The position numbers and the translations under genes were made by a program. Of a stretch of 64,000 bases of DNA, positions 9,187 to 17,419 are shown in pieces. Every line of letters begins with the position of its first letter. Within the stretch, counting starts at the first letter, position 1. The notes below the pieces were generated by a model that was given only the letters and a program-made list of their open reading frames with translations, searched no databases and was not told the DNA's origin. The stretch covers positions 1,302,001-1,366,000 of the forward strand of contig CBDAOU010000002.1 of the NCBI GenBank assembly GCA_965198185.1, in the 5' to 3' direction. This DNA comes from JAJECS01 sp965198185. Lineage in GTDB: Bacteria > Chloroflexota > UBA11872.

Positions 9187-9985
9187 AGGCACCGAAACGG
9201 CAGAGCTCCCGGTGGTTGCAGCCGCCGCGACCCTGCCCACCGACGATCCGCATCCGGAGACGGACGGGCATCGATGGGGCATGGTCATCGACGCCGACAA
9301 ATGCACCGGCTGTCAGGCCTGCGTCGTGGCGTGCCAATCGGAAAACAACGTGGCGCTCAACGAAGAGCAGCGAGTCATCGAGCGGCGGGCCAAGACCTGG
9401 ATTCGCATCGAGCGCTATTGGGAAGGCGAGTGGCCGAACGCCAAGGCGCGGTTTATTCCCGTGCTCTGCCAGCACTGCGGCAACGCGCCGTGCGAGACGG
9501 TTTGTCCCGTGTGGGCCACCTACCACAACCCGGACGGGCTCAACGTGCAGGTCTACAACCGCTGCATCGGCACGCGCTTCTGCGCCAACGCCTGTCCCTA
9601 CTCGGTGCGCTATTTCAACTTCTGGGAGCCGGAGTGGCCGTCGCCGATGGATCGCCAGCTCAATCCGGACGTCACGGTGCGCACCAAGGGCATCGTCGAG
9701 AAGTGCACCTTCTGCGTGCACCGCATCAACCGGACCAAGCGCGAGGCGGATCGCGACGGTCGGCCGGTGGCGGACGGCGAGGTCGAGCCGGCGTGCGTGC
9801 AGTCCTGCCCGACGACGGCGCTGGTCTTTGGCGACCTGAACGACCCGGACAGCCACGTCAGCGAGCTGTCGCACTCCAAGCGGGCCTACTCGCTGCTGGA
9901 TTCGCTCGGCACGGCGCCCGCCATCACCTACCTCAAGAAGGTTGACCCCAGTTACGTCGGCGAGGACGAAGAGGGCGGCCATTGA
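9179..9985 (+). CDS. actB2: ACIII ActB2: four-cluster ferredoxin-like subunit
   Basis: The 268-aa protein starts at GTG 9179, inside the actB1 3' end. The frame extends upstream but the overlap start gives a sensible N-terminus (MAKGTETAELP). Four cysteine groups are visible: CTGCQACVVAC, CQHCGNAPCETVCP, CIGTRFCANACPYS and CTFCVHRI, with a last CVQSCP contributing. This is the NrfC/DmsB-like pattern of three [4Fe-4S] and one [3Fe-4S] clusters known for ActB. It carries electrons from the quinol site in the membrane subunits to the ActA hemes. Confidence 0.92.
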   Translation: MAKGTETAELPVVAAAATLPTDDPHPETDGHRWGMVIDADKCTGCQACVVACQSENNVALNEEQRVIERRAKTWIRIERYWEGEWPNAKARFIPVLCQHCGNAPCETVCPVWATYHNPDGLNVQVYNRCIGTRFCANACPYSVRYFNFWEPEWPSPMDRQLNPDVTVRTKGIVEKCTFCVHRINRTKREADRDGRPVADGEVEPACVQSCPTTALVFGDLNDPDSHVSELSHSKRAYSLLDSLGTAPAITYLKKVDPSYVGEDEEGGH

Positions 9986-11340
9986 TTAAGCCCGAGGCCG
10001 TCGGCCTCAGCTTGACGCTGCGCCCGCCGTATCGGCCGTCGACCATCGCCATCAGCCGCAAGAGCGCATTGGCCGTCGGCGTCGGTCTGCTCGCGGCGCT
10101 CGGCGTGGTGATGTACGTGGTGAAGCTGTTCAGCTGGGGTGACCGCGCCGAGTGGGCCTATCCAACAGCGATCACGCTGTTTGTGCTCTCGACCGTGACG
10201 GCCGCGCCCCTGGTGGCCTTTGCCTCACGTATGGCGCGCGGCTACTGGGGTCTTCCGACCCGCCGCATCGTCGAGCTCTTTGCGCTGCCGTCAATGCTCT
10301 TGTTCGTGCTGCTCATCCCGATCCTCGGCTCCCTGCCGCCGTTCGAGCAGGACGGCGTCACGCGGGCGAACCTATGGTTTGGCTTCGGCGGCGGCGCGCC
10401 ATTTCTCACGGACCAACTCGCCGTGTCGGTGATGCTCCTGGCCGGCGGCGCCCTCATGTGGTTCGCCGCCGTGCCCGACTTGGCCGGCCCGCCAAGCCGC
10501 GTTCGCGCCATGCCGGCCTGGAAGCGCCTGCTGTTCTTGAATTGGACCGGGACCAAGCGGCAGTGGGTGGTCTTGCGGACGTCCATGCGCTGGATCAGCG
10601 CCTTCTACCTCATGATGTACGTCTTCGTGACGATGATTCTGACTACGGATCTCGGCCAGAGTCTCCTGCCCGGCTGGCGCTCCGGCATCTTTCCGGCCTA
10701 CCACGTCATCACGTCCTTCCAGGGCGCGATCGCGCTCATCGTCATCACCCTGTACCTGCTGCGGCGTTACGCGCCGAGCGTGGGACAGTTCATCGGCGAC
10801 GAGCAGGCCGCCAGCTTCGGCAAGCTGCTTCTGGCGCTCACGCTGTTCTGGTTCTACTTCTTCTGGTCCGATTTTCTGCTGGTGTGGTACGCGCGAATCC
10901 CGAGCGAGGTGGCAGCCGTCCAAACCAACGTGGCGATTACCTACCTCGTTCCCTTCCTCATTGCGCTCTTCGGCCAATTCCTCATTCCCTTCCTCACGCT
11001 CATTTTCAATCCCATCCGTAGGAAGCTGTCGCGGCTGGCCATGGTGTCCGTCGTCGTGCTGATCGGGCTGCTCTTCGACCGAATCCGCCTATTCGTGGCG
11101 TCGATGTCCAGTGAGAACCCGTTCTCGCACGGGCTGGCCGAGCTGCCCGCGCCGTACTACCCGAACGTGAGCGACATCCTGTTCATGATCGGCGTCGTCG
11201 GTCTGGTGGCCGCGGTCTTCCTCTGGACCCTGTCACGCATCCCCACGCCAGGCGGCTGGGAGATGCGCGAAGGCGCCATGTACCGCCGCGAGCAAAAGTT
11301 CATGCACACGGAAGTCCTCGTGCTCGGCAAGCCGGACTGA
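9982..11340 (+). CDS. actF: ACIII membrane subunit, ActF-like (NrfD superfamily)
   Basis: The start is TTG 9982, overlapping the actB2 stop by 4 bp. The 452-aa protein has about ten transmembrane helices, including VGVGLLAALGVVMYVV, YPTAITLFVLSTVTAAPLVA and ILFMIGVVGLVAAVFLWTL. It belongs to the PsrC/NrfD-like membrane proteins of ACIII. The neighbouring gene at 11348 fits ActC better, with a WPNPRSPLVWD loop and a C-terminus ending before a soluble tail. This one is therefore called ActF-like by elimination. It lies upstream of actC instead of at the operon's end, a reordering relative to the usual actABCDEF. It would form part of the quinone-binding membrane module. Confidence 0.72.
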   Translation: MIKPEAVGLSLTLRPPYRPSTIAISRKSALAVGVGLLAALGVVMYVVKLFSWGDRAEWAYPTAITLFVLSTVTAAPLVAFASRMARGYWGLPTRRIVELFALPSMLLFVLLIPILGSLPPFEQDGVTRANLWFGFGGGAPFLTDQLAVSVMLLAGGALMWFAAVPDLAGPPSRVRAMPAWKRLLFLNWTGTKRQWVVLRTSMRWISAFYLMMYVFVTMILTTDLGQSLLPGWRSGIFPAYHVITSFQGAIALIVITLYLLRRYAPSVGQFIGDEQAASFGKLLLALTLFWFYFFWSDFLLVWYARIPSEVAAVQTNVAITYLVPFLIALFGQFLIPFLTLIFNPIRRKLSRLAMVSVVVLIGLLFDRIRLFVASMSSENPFSHGLAELPAPYYPNVSDILFMIGVVGLVAAVFLWTLSRIPTPGGWEMREGAMYRREQKFMHTEVLVLGKPD

Positions 11341-11347
11341 TCCAGGC

Positions 11348-12724
11348 ATGCAAGAACCCGTAACCGTCGATCGCGAAACCGCGAACCGCGAGCTGCTGGA
11401 CTTCGTGTTCAGCTGGCCGAAGTGGTTCTTTGCCACCACGGGCCTGCTCGGCGGCGTGATCACCCTGGGCCTGGTGATCTTCATTCTGCTGATGATTTTC
11501 GGCCTCCAGCTATTCGGCTACGCGCACCCCGTCTATTGGGGCTTCCCGGTGGTGAACTTCGTGTTCTGGATCGGGGTGAGCCACGCGGGAATCATGATTT
11601 CGGCCATTCTGCGGCTGGCGCAGGCCGAGTGGCGGCGTCCGGTGACCCGCGCCGCGGAGGTCTTGACGATCTTCTCGCTCATGACCGCCATGACCTTCCC
11701 CATCATTCACAGCGGTCGTCCCTGGCGCACGCTGTATTGGGAATTCCCCTACGACTGGATGCGCGGCATCTGGCCGAACCCGCGGTCGCCGCTGGTGTGG
11801 GACCCCGCCGCGATCTTCACCTACCTGACCTCGACGGTGATGTTCGTCTACATCGCGATGCTGCCCGACCTGGCCCTGGCCCGCGACCGCGTCAAGAACC
11901 CGATCGGGAAAGCCATTTATGGGGTGCTGTCGCTGGGATTCCGCGGCACGACCCGACAGTGGCGGATTCAGGCCATCGCCGGCATCTTGCTGTCGGCGCT
12001 GATTCTTCCGATCTTCGTCTCGGTGCACAGCATCGTGTCGTGGGACTTCGCGGTTACGCTCATCCCCGGCTGGCACAACACGGTGTTCGCGCCGTACTTC
12101 GTCATCGGGGCCGTTCACTCAGGCGTGTCCGCCGTGGTGACCGTGATGATCGTCATGCGCTATGCCTTCGGCCTGAAGAACTTCATCACCAAGGACCACA
12201 TCGACTCGCTGGCCCGCCTGCTGATCATCGTGGCCACCGTGTGGCTCTTCTTCTTCATGCTTGACTTCATGTTCGGCCTCTATGGAGCCGAGCCCGCCGA
12301 GGTCGACACGTGGCAGCGCCGCCTCATGGAGCCGCCCTGGACGGCAATCGCCATCATCTTCATCGTCACCGGCTACATCATTCCGGTCGGCGCCTGGCTA
12401 TTCCGCCGCGTCCGCCGCAATTTCTTCCTGATGTTCGTGACCACCATCCTGGTCAACATCGGTATGTGGCTCGAGCGCTACATGATTGTGATTCCGGGGC
12501 TCGAGCGGAAGTCGAACCTCACGTTCCAATACGGCGACTACCTGCCGTCCGCCGCGGAGTTCGGCATCATCGCCGCCCAGCTGTCGTTGGTAGTCGCCGG
12601 ATTCCTCGTGTTCTCCAAGCTGCTGCCGATCATGCCGGCAGCCGATATCAAGGAAGGTCAGATCCTGCGTGACGAAATCAAGATCGGCCGTGCGCGGGTC
12701 CCGGCCACGATGCGCGAGGCGTAA
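11348..12724 (+). CDS. actC: ACIII quinol-binding membrane subunit ActC (NrfD/PsrC-like)
   Basis: The 458-aa integral membrane protein has about ten helices. Recognisable ActC features are WPKWFF before the first helix, FPVVNFVFWIGVSHAGIMIS, the loop with WPNPRSPLVWDPAAIFTY and the C-terminal YGDYLPSAAEFG before the last helix. ActC holds the quinol oxidation site of Alternative Complex III and contacts the ActB clusters on the extracytoplasmic side. It sits 7 bp after the actF-like gene and 9 bp before actD, clearly in the same transcript. Confidence 0.88.
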   Translation: MQEPVTVDRETANRELLDFVFSWPKWFFATTGLLGGVITLGLVIFILLMIFGLQLFGYAHPVYWGFPVVNFVFWIGVSHAGIMISAILRLAQAEWRRPVTRAAEVLTIFSLMTAMTFPIIHSGRPWRTLYWEFPYDWMRGIWPNPRSPLVWDPAAIFTYLTSTVMFVYIAMLPDLALARDRVKNPIGKAIYGVLSLGFRGTTRQWRIQAIAGILLSALILPIFVSVHSIVSWDFAVTLIPGWHNTVFAPYFVIGAVHSGVSAVVTVMIVMRYAFGLKNFITKDHIDSLARLLIIVATVWLFFFMLDFMFGLYGAEPAEVDTWQRRLMEPPWTAIAIIFIVTGYIIPVGAWLFRRVRRNFFLMFVTTILVNIGMWLERYMIVIPGLERKSNLTFQYGDYLPSAAEFGIIAAQLSLVVAGFLVFSKLLPIMPAADIKEGQILRDEIKIGRARVPATMREA

Positions 12725-12733
12725 GGGGGACTC

Positions 12734-13291
12734 ATGAGCGCTAGCAATTCGGATCGTAAGCGCGAGCTTCTCGGGCTGTTCAATGAGCCCGACGACGCCG
12801 CCGACGCTGTGTCGCGGCTCCGCGGCGCGGGTTTCGGCGGCACCGACATCGAGATCATCTCGGCCACGCCCTACCCGGAAGGCGCGTTCGGCGAGCCACA
12901 CGCGAAACATCGCCTGTTCGCGTTTCCGTTCGCGGGCGCGGCCTGCGGGCTCGCCGTCGCCATCGCGTGGCACATCGGCGCCCAGATAGCGCTGCCCATC
13001 GTGACCGGGGGCAAGCCCATAGTCGCGGTGCCGGCCATCATCCAGGTGCTCTACGAGGGAACCATGCTCGGCGCCGTGCTCTTCACCGTGCTCGGCGTGC
13101 TCTTCGAGTCCCGCCTGCCCGACGGCGTCGGCTTGTACGACGACCGCATCGCCGACGGCCTGATCGGCGTGTCCGTCATGGCGCGCGAGCGCCGGATTCC
13201 CGACGCGCAGATTGCCCTCGAGGAAGCCAGCGCAATCGACGTGCTCAGCAAGGACGGCAGCCTCATGCGCCCGACGGCAGCCTCACCCTAA
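12734..13291 (+). CDS. actD: ACIII membrane subunit ActD (DUF3341)
   Basis: The 185-aa protein has a cytoplasmic N-terminal domain (ELLGLFNEPDDAADAVSRLR, DIEIISATPYPEGA) followed by two membrane helices (FPFAGAACGLAVAIAWHIG and TMLGAVLFTVLGVLF). Between them lies the family signature GGKPIVAVPAIIQVLYEGT. This matches the DUF3341 family of ActD, a peripheral/membrane structural subunit of ACIII. A purine-rich GGGGG box precedes the ATG, and the stop overlaps the actE ATG by one base. Confidence 0.9.
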   Translation: MSASNSDRKRELLGLFNEPDDAADAVSRLRGAGFGGTDIEIISATPYPEGAFGEPHAKHRLFAFPFAGAACGLAVAIAWHIGAQIALPIVTGGKPIVAVPAIIQVLYEGTMLGAVLFTVLGVLFESRLPDGVGLYDDRIADGLIGVSVMARERRIPDAQIALEEASAIDVLSKDGSLMRPTAASP

Positions 13292-13824
13292 TGACCGTCG
13301 CACGCCGCGCCGGACGCGCCGCCAGCCTGTCCATCGGGCTGGTCCTGGCGGCGCTCGTCATCGCGGCGTGCGAGACCGGGGCCTATCCGATCGACCTCTT
13401 CCCCGAGATGCACTATCAGCAGTCCTACCGCACCCAGGAACCGCCCTACGAAGCGCCGCCCGAGGGCCAAATCTCGACCCTCGGCGCCGAGCTACCGGTG
13501 ACCGACTTCGTCGCGACCATCAGGCTCGAGAATCCCGTGCCATTCGACGGGCCATCGATCGATCGTGGGCGGGCGCTGTTTACGGTCAACTGCGCGATGT
13601 GCCACGGCGCCGACGGCCAGGGTGACAGCTACGTTGCGGATGCCTTCGAGAGCTACGGCGAGAAGCGTCCGGCCTCGCTGACGTCGGACAACGTGAAGGC
13701 CCAGGCGGACGGTGCCCTGTTCTGGACGATCACGAACGGCGTCAACAACATGCCATCCTGGCAGCGGCTCCTCACGGAAGACGAGCGCTGGCTGCTCGTC
13801 ACCTACATCCGATCGCTTGACTAG
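13291..13824 (+). CDS. actE: ACIII monoheme cytochrome c lipoprotein ActE
   Basis: This 177-aa protein starts at ATG 13291, sharing a base with the actD stop. It has a signal peptide ending in a lipobox (VIAACETG). The ActE-type sequence around FPEMHYQQSYRTQEPPYEAP follows, then a single CAMCH heme motif in NCAMCHGADGQG and the likely distal methionine in NNMPSWQ. It is a lipid-anchored monoheme cytochrome that receives electrons from ActA and hands them to a terminal oxidase or soluble carrier. No oxidase genes follow; the next block is the cytochrome c maturation cluster. Confidence 0.9.
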   Translation: MTVARRAGRAASLSIGLVLAALVIAACETGAYPIDLFPEMHYQQSYRTQEPPYEAPPEGQISTLGAELPVTDFVATIRLENPVPFDGPSIDRGRALFTVNCAMCHGADGQGDSYVADAFESYGEKRPASLTSDNVKAQADGALFWTITNGVNNMPSWQRLLTEDERWLLVTYIRSLD

Positions 13825-13835
13825 CGCCCGCTAGT

Positions 13836-13874
13836 CCGGCCGGTGGGAAGTCGACGGCTTGCCGCACCGGCCGG
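13836..13874 (+). terminator. Hairpin after actE
   Basis: A perfect 10-bp inverted repeat (CCGGCCGGTG / CACCGGCCGG) with a 19-nt loop lies 12 bp after the actE stop. There is no T-run after it, so it is only a candidate end of the ACIII transcript or an mRNA-stabilising structure. Confidence 0.35.
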
Positions 13875-13962
13875 CGAGCGCGGCCTGGCAGCGACGCCGC
13901 CCTAGTGAGCGAATCGGCCACACTTGCGCGCGAAGCACTGAATACCCCAAGGCGCCACTCGA

Positions 13963-14424
13963 ATGGCTGAAAGCCCTGTGGTCTTCCTCGTCATTCTGCG
14001 CTGGCTGCATGTCGTGGCTGCTGGGCTCTGGCTGGGTGGAGGGCTTCTGCTGCTGGCGCTGCGGGCCCGCGGGCTGGGATCGGGCGCCGCGTCGGTGTCA
14101 TGGGGGCGTGCCGCCGGTCACACGCTGCGACTGGGCGTGGCCGTCTTCATCATCACCGGAGCCCTGCTCACGGCAGCGCGGCTCAGCGAGCCGAACGTGC
14201 CCGTCGCCTACGTCGTGCTGCTCGCCGGAAAGATCGCGTTGGCCTTTGCCATGTTCTGGCTGGCGTTGCCCCGATCGCGACACGGCCCAGCGCCGCCGGC
14301 CGGGGGGTGGTCGAGGTGGACGCGGGACCGCACGGTCTGGATCGTCGCCATCGCTTTGGTCGTGTATTTGCTGTCCGTGATCCTCAACGAGTTGATCGAA
14401 CGATCCGCGCTGCAGATCGGCTAG
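13963..14424 (+). CDS. CopD-like four-helix membrane protein
   Basis: The 153-aa membrane protein has helices at VVFLVILRWLHVVAAGLWLGGG, LRLGVAVFIITGALLTAA, VAYVVLLAGKIALAFAMFWL and TVWIVAIALVVYLLSVIL. The histidine in RWLHVVAAGLWLGG and the lysine in LLAGKIALAF match the CopD-type (copper resistance D-like) or related heme/copper membrane domain. It lies between actE and ccmE, so a role in copper or heme handling for respiratory complex assembly is reasonable, but this is only context. Confidence 0.65.
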   Translation: MAESPVVFLVILRWLHVVAAGLWLGGGLLLLALRARGLGSGAASVSWGRAAGHTLRLGVAVFIITGALLTAARLSEPNVPVAYVVLLAGKIALAFAMFWLALPRSRHGPAPPAGGWSRWTRDRTVWIVAIALVVYLLSVILNELIERSALQIG

Positions 14425-14456
14425 GCTGATTTGGACCACGCGCACGCACCAACGCC

Positions 14457-14927
14457 GTGAACGACGCTCCCGAACCAACCGACGCAGCCGCACCGCAGCT
14501 GCTCAAGCAGCAACTCATGTCCGGGAAGATCCTCTTCGTCGGCGGCGCCCTCGCCGCGGCGCTCGGATTTCTGATCTGGACCGCCACGCAGGGGGCCGCC
14601 GTCTACTACCACACCGTGAGCGAGCTGCACGCCAAGAGGTCCGAGATCGAAGGCCGCCTGGTGCGCGTGAACGGGGTCGTGGTGGACGGCTCGATCCAGG
14701 AGGCGTCCGCCGACGGAATCATCCGGTTCGAGATCGAAGACGCCACCGGCGTGCTGCCGGTTGAGTTCCGCGGCTCACCGCCCGATCTCTTTGGATACGC
14801 CGAGGAGGACAAGTACTCCGATGTGATCGCCGAAGGCCGCCTCCTCGGCACCGGCGTCTTCCAGGCGCGCAACCTCATCGTCAAGCACGGCCCGGAGTTC
14901 GAGCCGCGCGAAATCCCGGCGCAGTGA
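14457..14927 (+). CDS. ccmE: Cytochrome c maturation heme chaperone CcmE
   Basis: The 156-aa protein starts at GTG 14457. It has an N-terminal membrane anchor (KILFVGGALAAALGFLIW) and the CcmE OB-fold domain with RVNGVVVDGSI and VEFRGSPPDLF. The heme-attaching histidine is in LIVKHGPEFEP. In the classical proteins this motif is HxxxY; here the tyrosine is phenylalanine (HGPEF). CcmE receives heme from CcmABCD in the periplasm and delivers it to CcmF/CcmH for attachment to apocytochromes such as ActA and ActE. The stop overlaps the next start by 4 bp. Confidence 0.93.
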   Translation: MNDAPEPTDAAAPQLLKQQLMSGKILFVGGALAAALGFLIWTATQGAAVYYHTVSELHAKRSEIEGRLVRVNGVVVDGSIQEASADGIIRFEIEDATGVLPVEFRGSPPDLFGYAEEDKYSDVIAEGRLLGTGVFQARNLIVKHGPEFEPREIPAQ

Positions 14928-16345
14928 AGCCGGTTGCCACGCGGCCGGCGCCGCTGGCAACGGACGAGCCGCAAATGGCGCCCCCGGCCCTCACGCTGAA
15001 TCACCTCACCGTAGGGTTCGGCCGGCGATACGTGGTCCGCGAAGCTTCGCTGTCCATGGGCGCTGGCGAGCGGGTGGCACTACTGGGGCCAAACGGCGCC
15101 GGCAAGACAACGCTGCTGCGCACGCTGGCGACGCTGCAACCGCCGTTGGGCGGGCAGGCGCACGTCAATGGTGCGGACGTCGTTCGTCGCAAGCGCGAGG
15201 CCCGCCGTGACATTGGCTTCGTCGGGCACACGCCGCACTTGATGGGCCATCTCACCGCCCGCGAAAACCTCGCGTTTCTGGCGTCGCTCTACGGGGTGGC
15301 GGATGCCGGGTCACGGGTAGCTGAAGCGCTGCAGGTCGTGGGTCTCGCCGATATGGCCGAGCGGCGCGCGCGCGAGCTATCGCGGGGGCAGCTCCAGCGG
15401 CTGTCGCTGGCTGCCGCGGCGTTGCACCATCCGGCCGCTCTGCTGTTGGACGAGCCCGACGCCAGCCTTGACCGCGACGCCGTCCGCGCGCTGCCCGCCA
15501 TGCTGGACGCGCTGTGCCCTGCCTCGGCCGTGCTGCTGAGCACCCACGATCCCGAGGTGGCCGCGCAGGTGGCCGAGCGCCGAGTCCTTGTCGACCGAGG
15601 CCGGGTCATCGAACCAGATTCGCCCGGAGACGCTCGGCCGGCGCAACCGGCTCCGACCGGAGCACGGGGCGTGTCGTTCTTCGCCGCGGCGTGGACGCTC
15701 CTGCGTAAAGACGCCCTCGTCGAGTGGCGAGCGCGGGAGCAGGCCCCAGCGCTGCTGGCCTTCACGCTGCTCATTACGGTGCTGTTCGACATGGCCTTCG
15801 TCATTCCGGCGGCTGCAGACGCGCCGGCGGTTGCCGCCGGTGTCGCGTGGGCCACGCTGCTGCTGGTCGCCAGCCTGTCGGGCGTCCGGCTCTTTGGTTC
15901 CGAGCGCGACGCCAACACGCTGACCTGTCTGCGCCTGGCGCCGATCGACCAGAGCGCCGTGTTCGTGGCCAAGTACGCCATCCTCGCGGCGCACGTGCTG
16001 GCCGTGGGGCTGGTGCAGCTGGTGCTGCTCAGCGTGCTGCTCGATCTGCAGCTCTTCCAAGGAGGCGTGCTAGCCACCCTGGGTCTGGTGACCATCGCCC
16101 TGAGCGCGGTGACTGCCATGCAGAGCGCCCTGGCGCTGGAAAGCCGGGCGCGTGAGGTCCTTATGCCGCTGCTGGCCGTGCCGCTGGCGATACCCGTGAT
16201 GCTGGCCGGAGTGGGGGCGACGCTCGAGACGCTCCAGGGCGCGCCCGCGGCCGGCGCCGCGCCCTGGTTTGGCTTGCTCGCCATAGTGGCCGCAGTATTC
16301 TTGGCCGTGAGCCTGCTGCTCTACCCGTACGCCGTCGACGGTTAG
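14924..16345 (+). CDS. ccmAB: CcmA-CcmB fusion: ABC ATPase plus permease of heme maturation
   Basis: One 473-aa frame contains two normally separate proteins. Residues 1 to about 235 are a CcmA-type ATPase: Walker A GPNGAGKTT, signature LSRGQLQRLSLA (Arg replaces the usual first Gly), Walker B ALLLDEPDASLD and H-loop LSTHD. Residues about 245-473 are a CcmB-type permease with six helices, with the typical RKDALVEWRARE at its start and SERDANTLTCLRLAPI in the middle. CcmAB uses ATP to release holo-CcmE from CcmC. The linker is rich in Pro/Ala and no stop or frameshift separates the halves. The gene overlaps ccmE and is followed closely by ccmC. Confidence 0.92.
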   Translation: MKPVATRPAPLATDEPQMAPPALTLNHLTVGFGRRYVVREASLSMGAGERVALLGPNGAGKTTLLRTLATLQPPLGGQAHVNGADVVRRKREARRDIGFVGHTPHLMGHLTARENLAFLASLYGVADAGSRVAEALQVVGLADMAERRARELSRGQLQRLSLAAAALHHPAALLLDEPDASLDRDAVRALPAMLDALCPASAVLLSTHDPEVAAQVAERRVLVDRGRVIEPDSPGDARPAQPAPTGARGVSFFAAAWTLLRKDALVEWRAREQAPALLAFTLLITVLFDMAFVIPAAADAPAVAAGVAWATLLLVASLSGVRLFGSERDANTLTCLRLAPIDQSAVFVAKYAILAAHVLAVGLVQLVLLSVLLDLQLFQGGVLATLGLVTIALSAVTAMQSALALESRAREVLMPLLAVPLAIPVMLAGVGATLETLQGAPAAGAAPWFGLLAIVAAVFLAVSLLLYPYAVDG

Positions 16346-16357
16346 GAAATCTTCCGA

Positions 16358-17137
16358 ATGAGCCTCGCCAACTTCGTGCTGCGCCGACGGGCGGTCAAGC
16401 AACCGCCCCTCTTTGGGTGGCGCGGACTCGCCGCATATACGGCGCTGCTCGTCGTCATGGCGGCAGCGCTCTACATGATCTTCATCTATGCACCGGCTGA
16501 ACGCGTCCAGGGCGACGCCCAACGCCTGCTCTACGGTCACGTGGCGGTGGCGTGGCTCGCCTTCCTCGCATTCGCGATCGTCGCGGTCGCCAGCGTGGCC
16601 TATCTGTGGCGCCGCGATCCGCGCTGGGACAGCCTGGCGGTGGCGGCCGCGGAGGTCGGGGTGCTCTTCACCACGCTCACCCTGGCAACCGGCTCCATTT
16701 GGGGCCGCGTCATCTGGAACGTGTGGTGGACGTGGGATCCGCGGCTCACCACGACGCTGGTGCTGTGGTTCATCTACGTGGCCTACCTCGTGCTGCGGAT
16801 GTACATCGACAACGCTGACGCACGCCGACGCGTCGCCGCCATCTTCGGCATCGTGGGGTTCGTGGACGTGCCGATCGTATGGTTCTCCGTGCAGTGGTGG
16901 CGCAGCCTGCATCCCGTCCAAAGCGTCACGCGCGAGGGCGCGCTGCCGCCGGAGATGCTCCTGACGCTGCTGGTGACCGTGGCGGCGTTCACACTGTTTT
17001 TCTTCGTCCTCATCCGCCAGCGCTATCTGCTGGAGCGCGCAAGCGACGAGGGCGATGACCTTCGAGATCTGGTGCGTAATCGGTTCGACGAATGGCGGCC
17101 GACAGGCGGCAAGTCGACCCCGGAGGCTGGGACATGA
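16358..17137 (+). CDS. ccmC: Heme handling protein CcmC
   Basis: The 259-aa integral membrane protein carries the tryptophan-rich heme-binding WWD motif (WGRVIWNVWWTWDPRLT) between flanking helices. The two expected heme-ligand histidines are found in LLYGHVAVAW and WRSLHPVQ. CcmC loads heme onto CcmE. It has six predicted helices and a charged C-terminal tail. The ccmD start overlaps its stop by 4 bp (ATGA). Confidence 0.93.
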   Translation: MSLANFVLRRRAVKQPPLFGWRGLAAYTALLVVMAAALYMIFIYAPAERVQGDAQRLLYGHVAVAWLAFLAFAIVAVASVAYLWRRDPRWDSLAVAAAEVGVLFTTLTLATGSIWGRVIWNVWWTWDPRLTTTLVLWFIYVAYLVLRMYIDNADARRRVAAIFGIVGFVDVPIVWFSVQWWRSLHPVQSVTREGALPPEMLLTLLVTVAAFTLFFFVLIRQRYLLERASDEGDDLRDLVRNRFDEWRPTGGKSTPEAGT

Positions 17138-17295
17138 CGCAAGAGCTGGTGTATCTGCTTGTCGGCTATGGGGTGATCTGGGTACTGCTGTTTGGGTACC
17201 TCGTGTTCGTCACGGGCCGCATTCGCGGCGTGCGGGACGCAGTTCACGATGTGCGGCGGGAGCTTGACGCCCAACGCCGGAAGGCCTCGGAGTAG
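17134..17295 (+). CDS. ccmD: CcmD-like small membrane protein
   Basis: This short gene encodes 53 aa starting at ATG 17134, whose ATGA overlaps the ccmC stop. It has one membrane helix (YLLVGYGVIWVLLFGYLVFV) followed by a basic, coiled-coil-like tail (RGVRDAVHDVRRELDAQRRK). Size, topology and position directly after ccmC match CcmD, which helps release holo-CcmE. CcmD proteins have little sequence conservation, so the call rests mainly on context. Confidence 0.82.
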   Translation: MTQELVYLLVGYGVIWVLLFGYLVFVTGRIRGVRDAVHDVRRELDAQRRKASE

Positions 17296-17419
17296 CCTCG
17301 ACATCACGCGTACCCGACGCGTCGGGGGCGGATGCGCGCTCCGTCATTTGGACAGGCATATCGGTGAGTAACTGCGGCCCGGCGCCCAGCATCGGCGGGG
17401 GCGCCTTCCCTCGCCTGGG

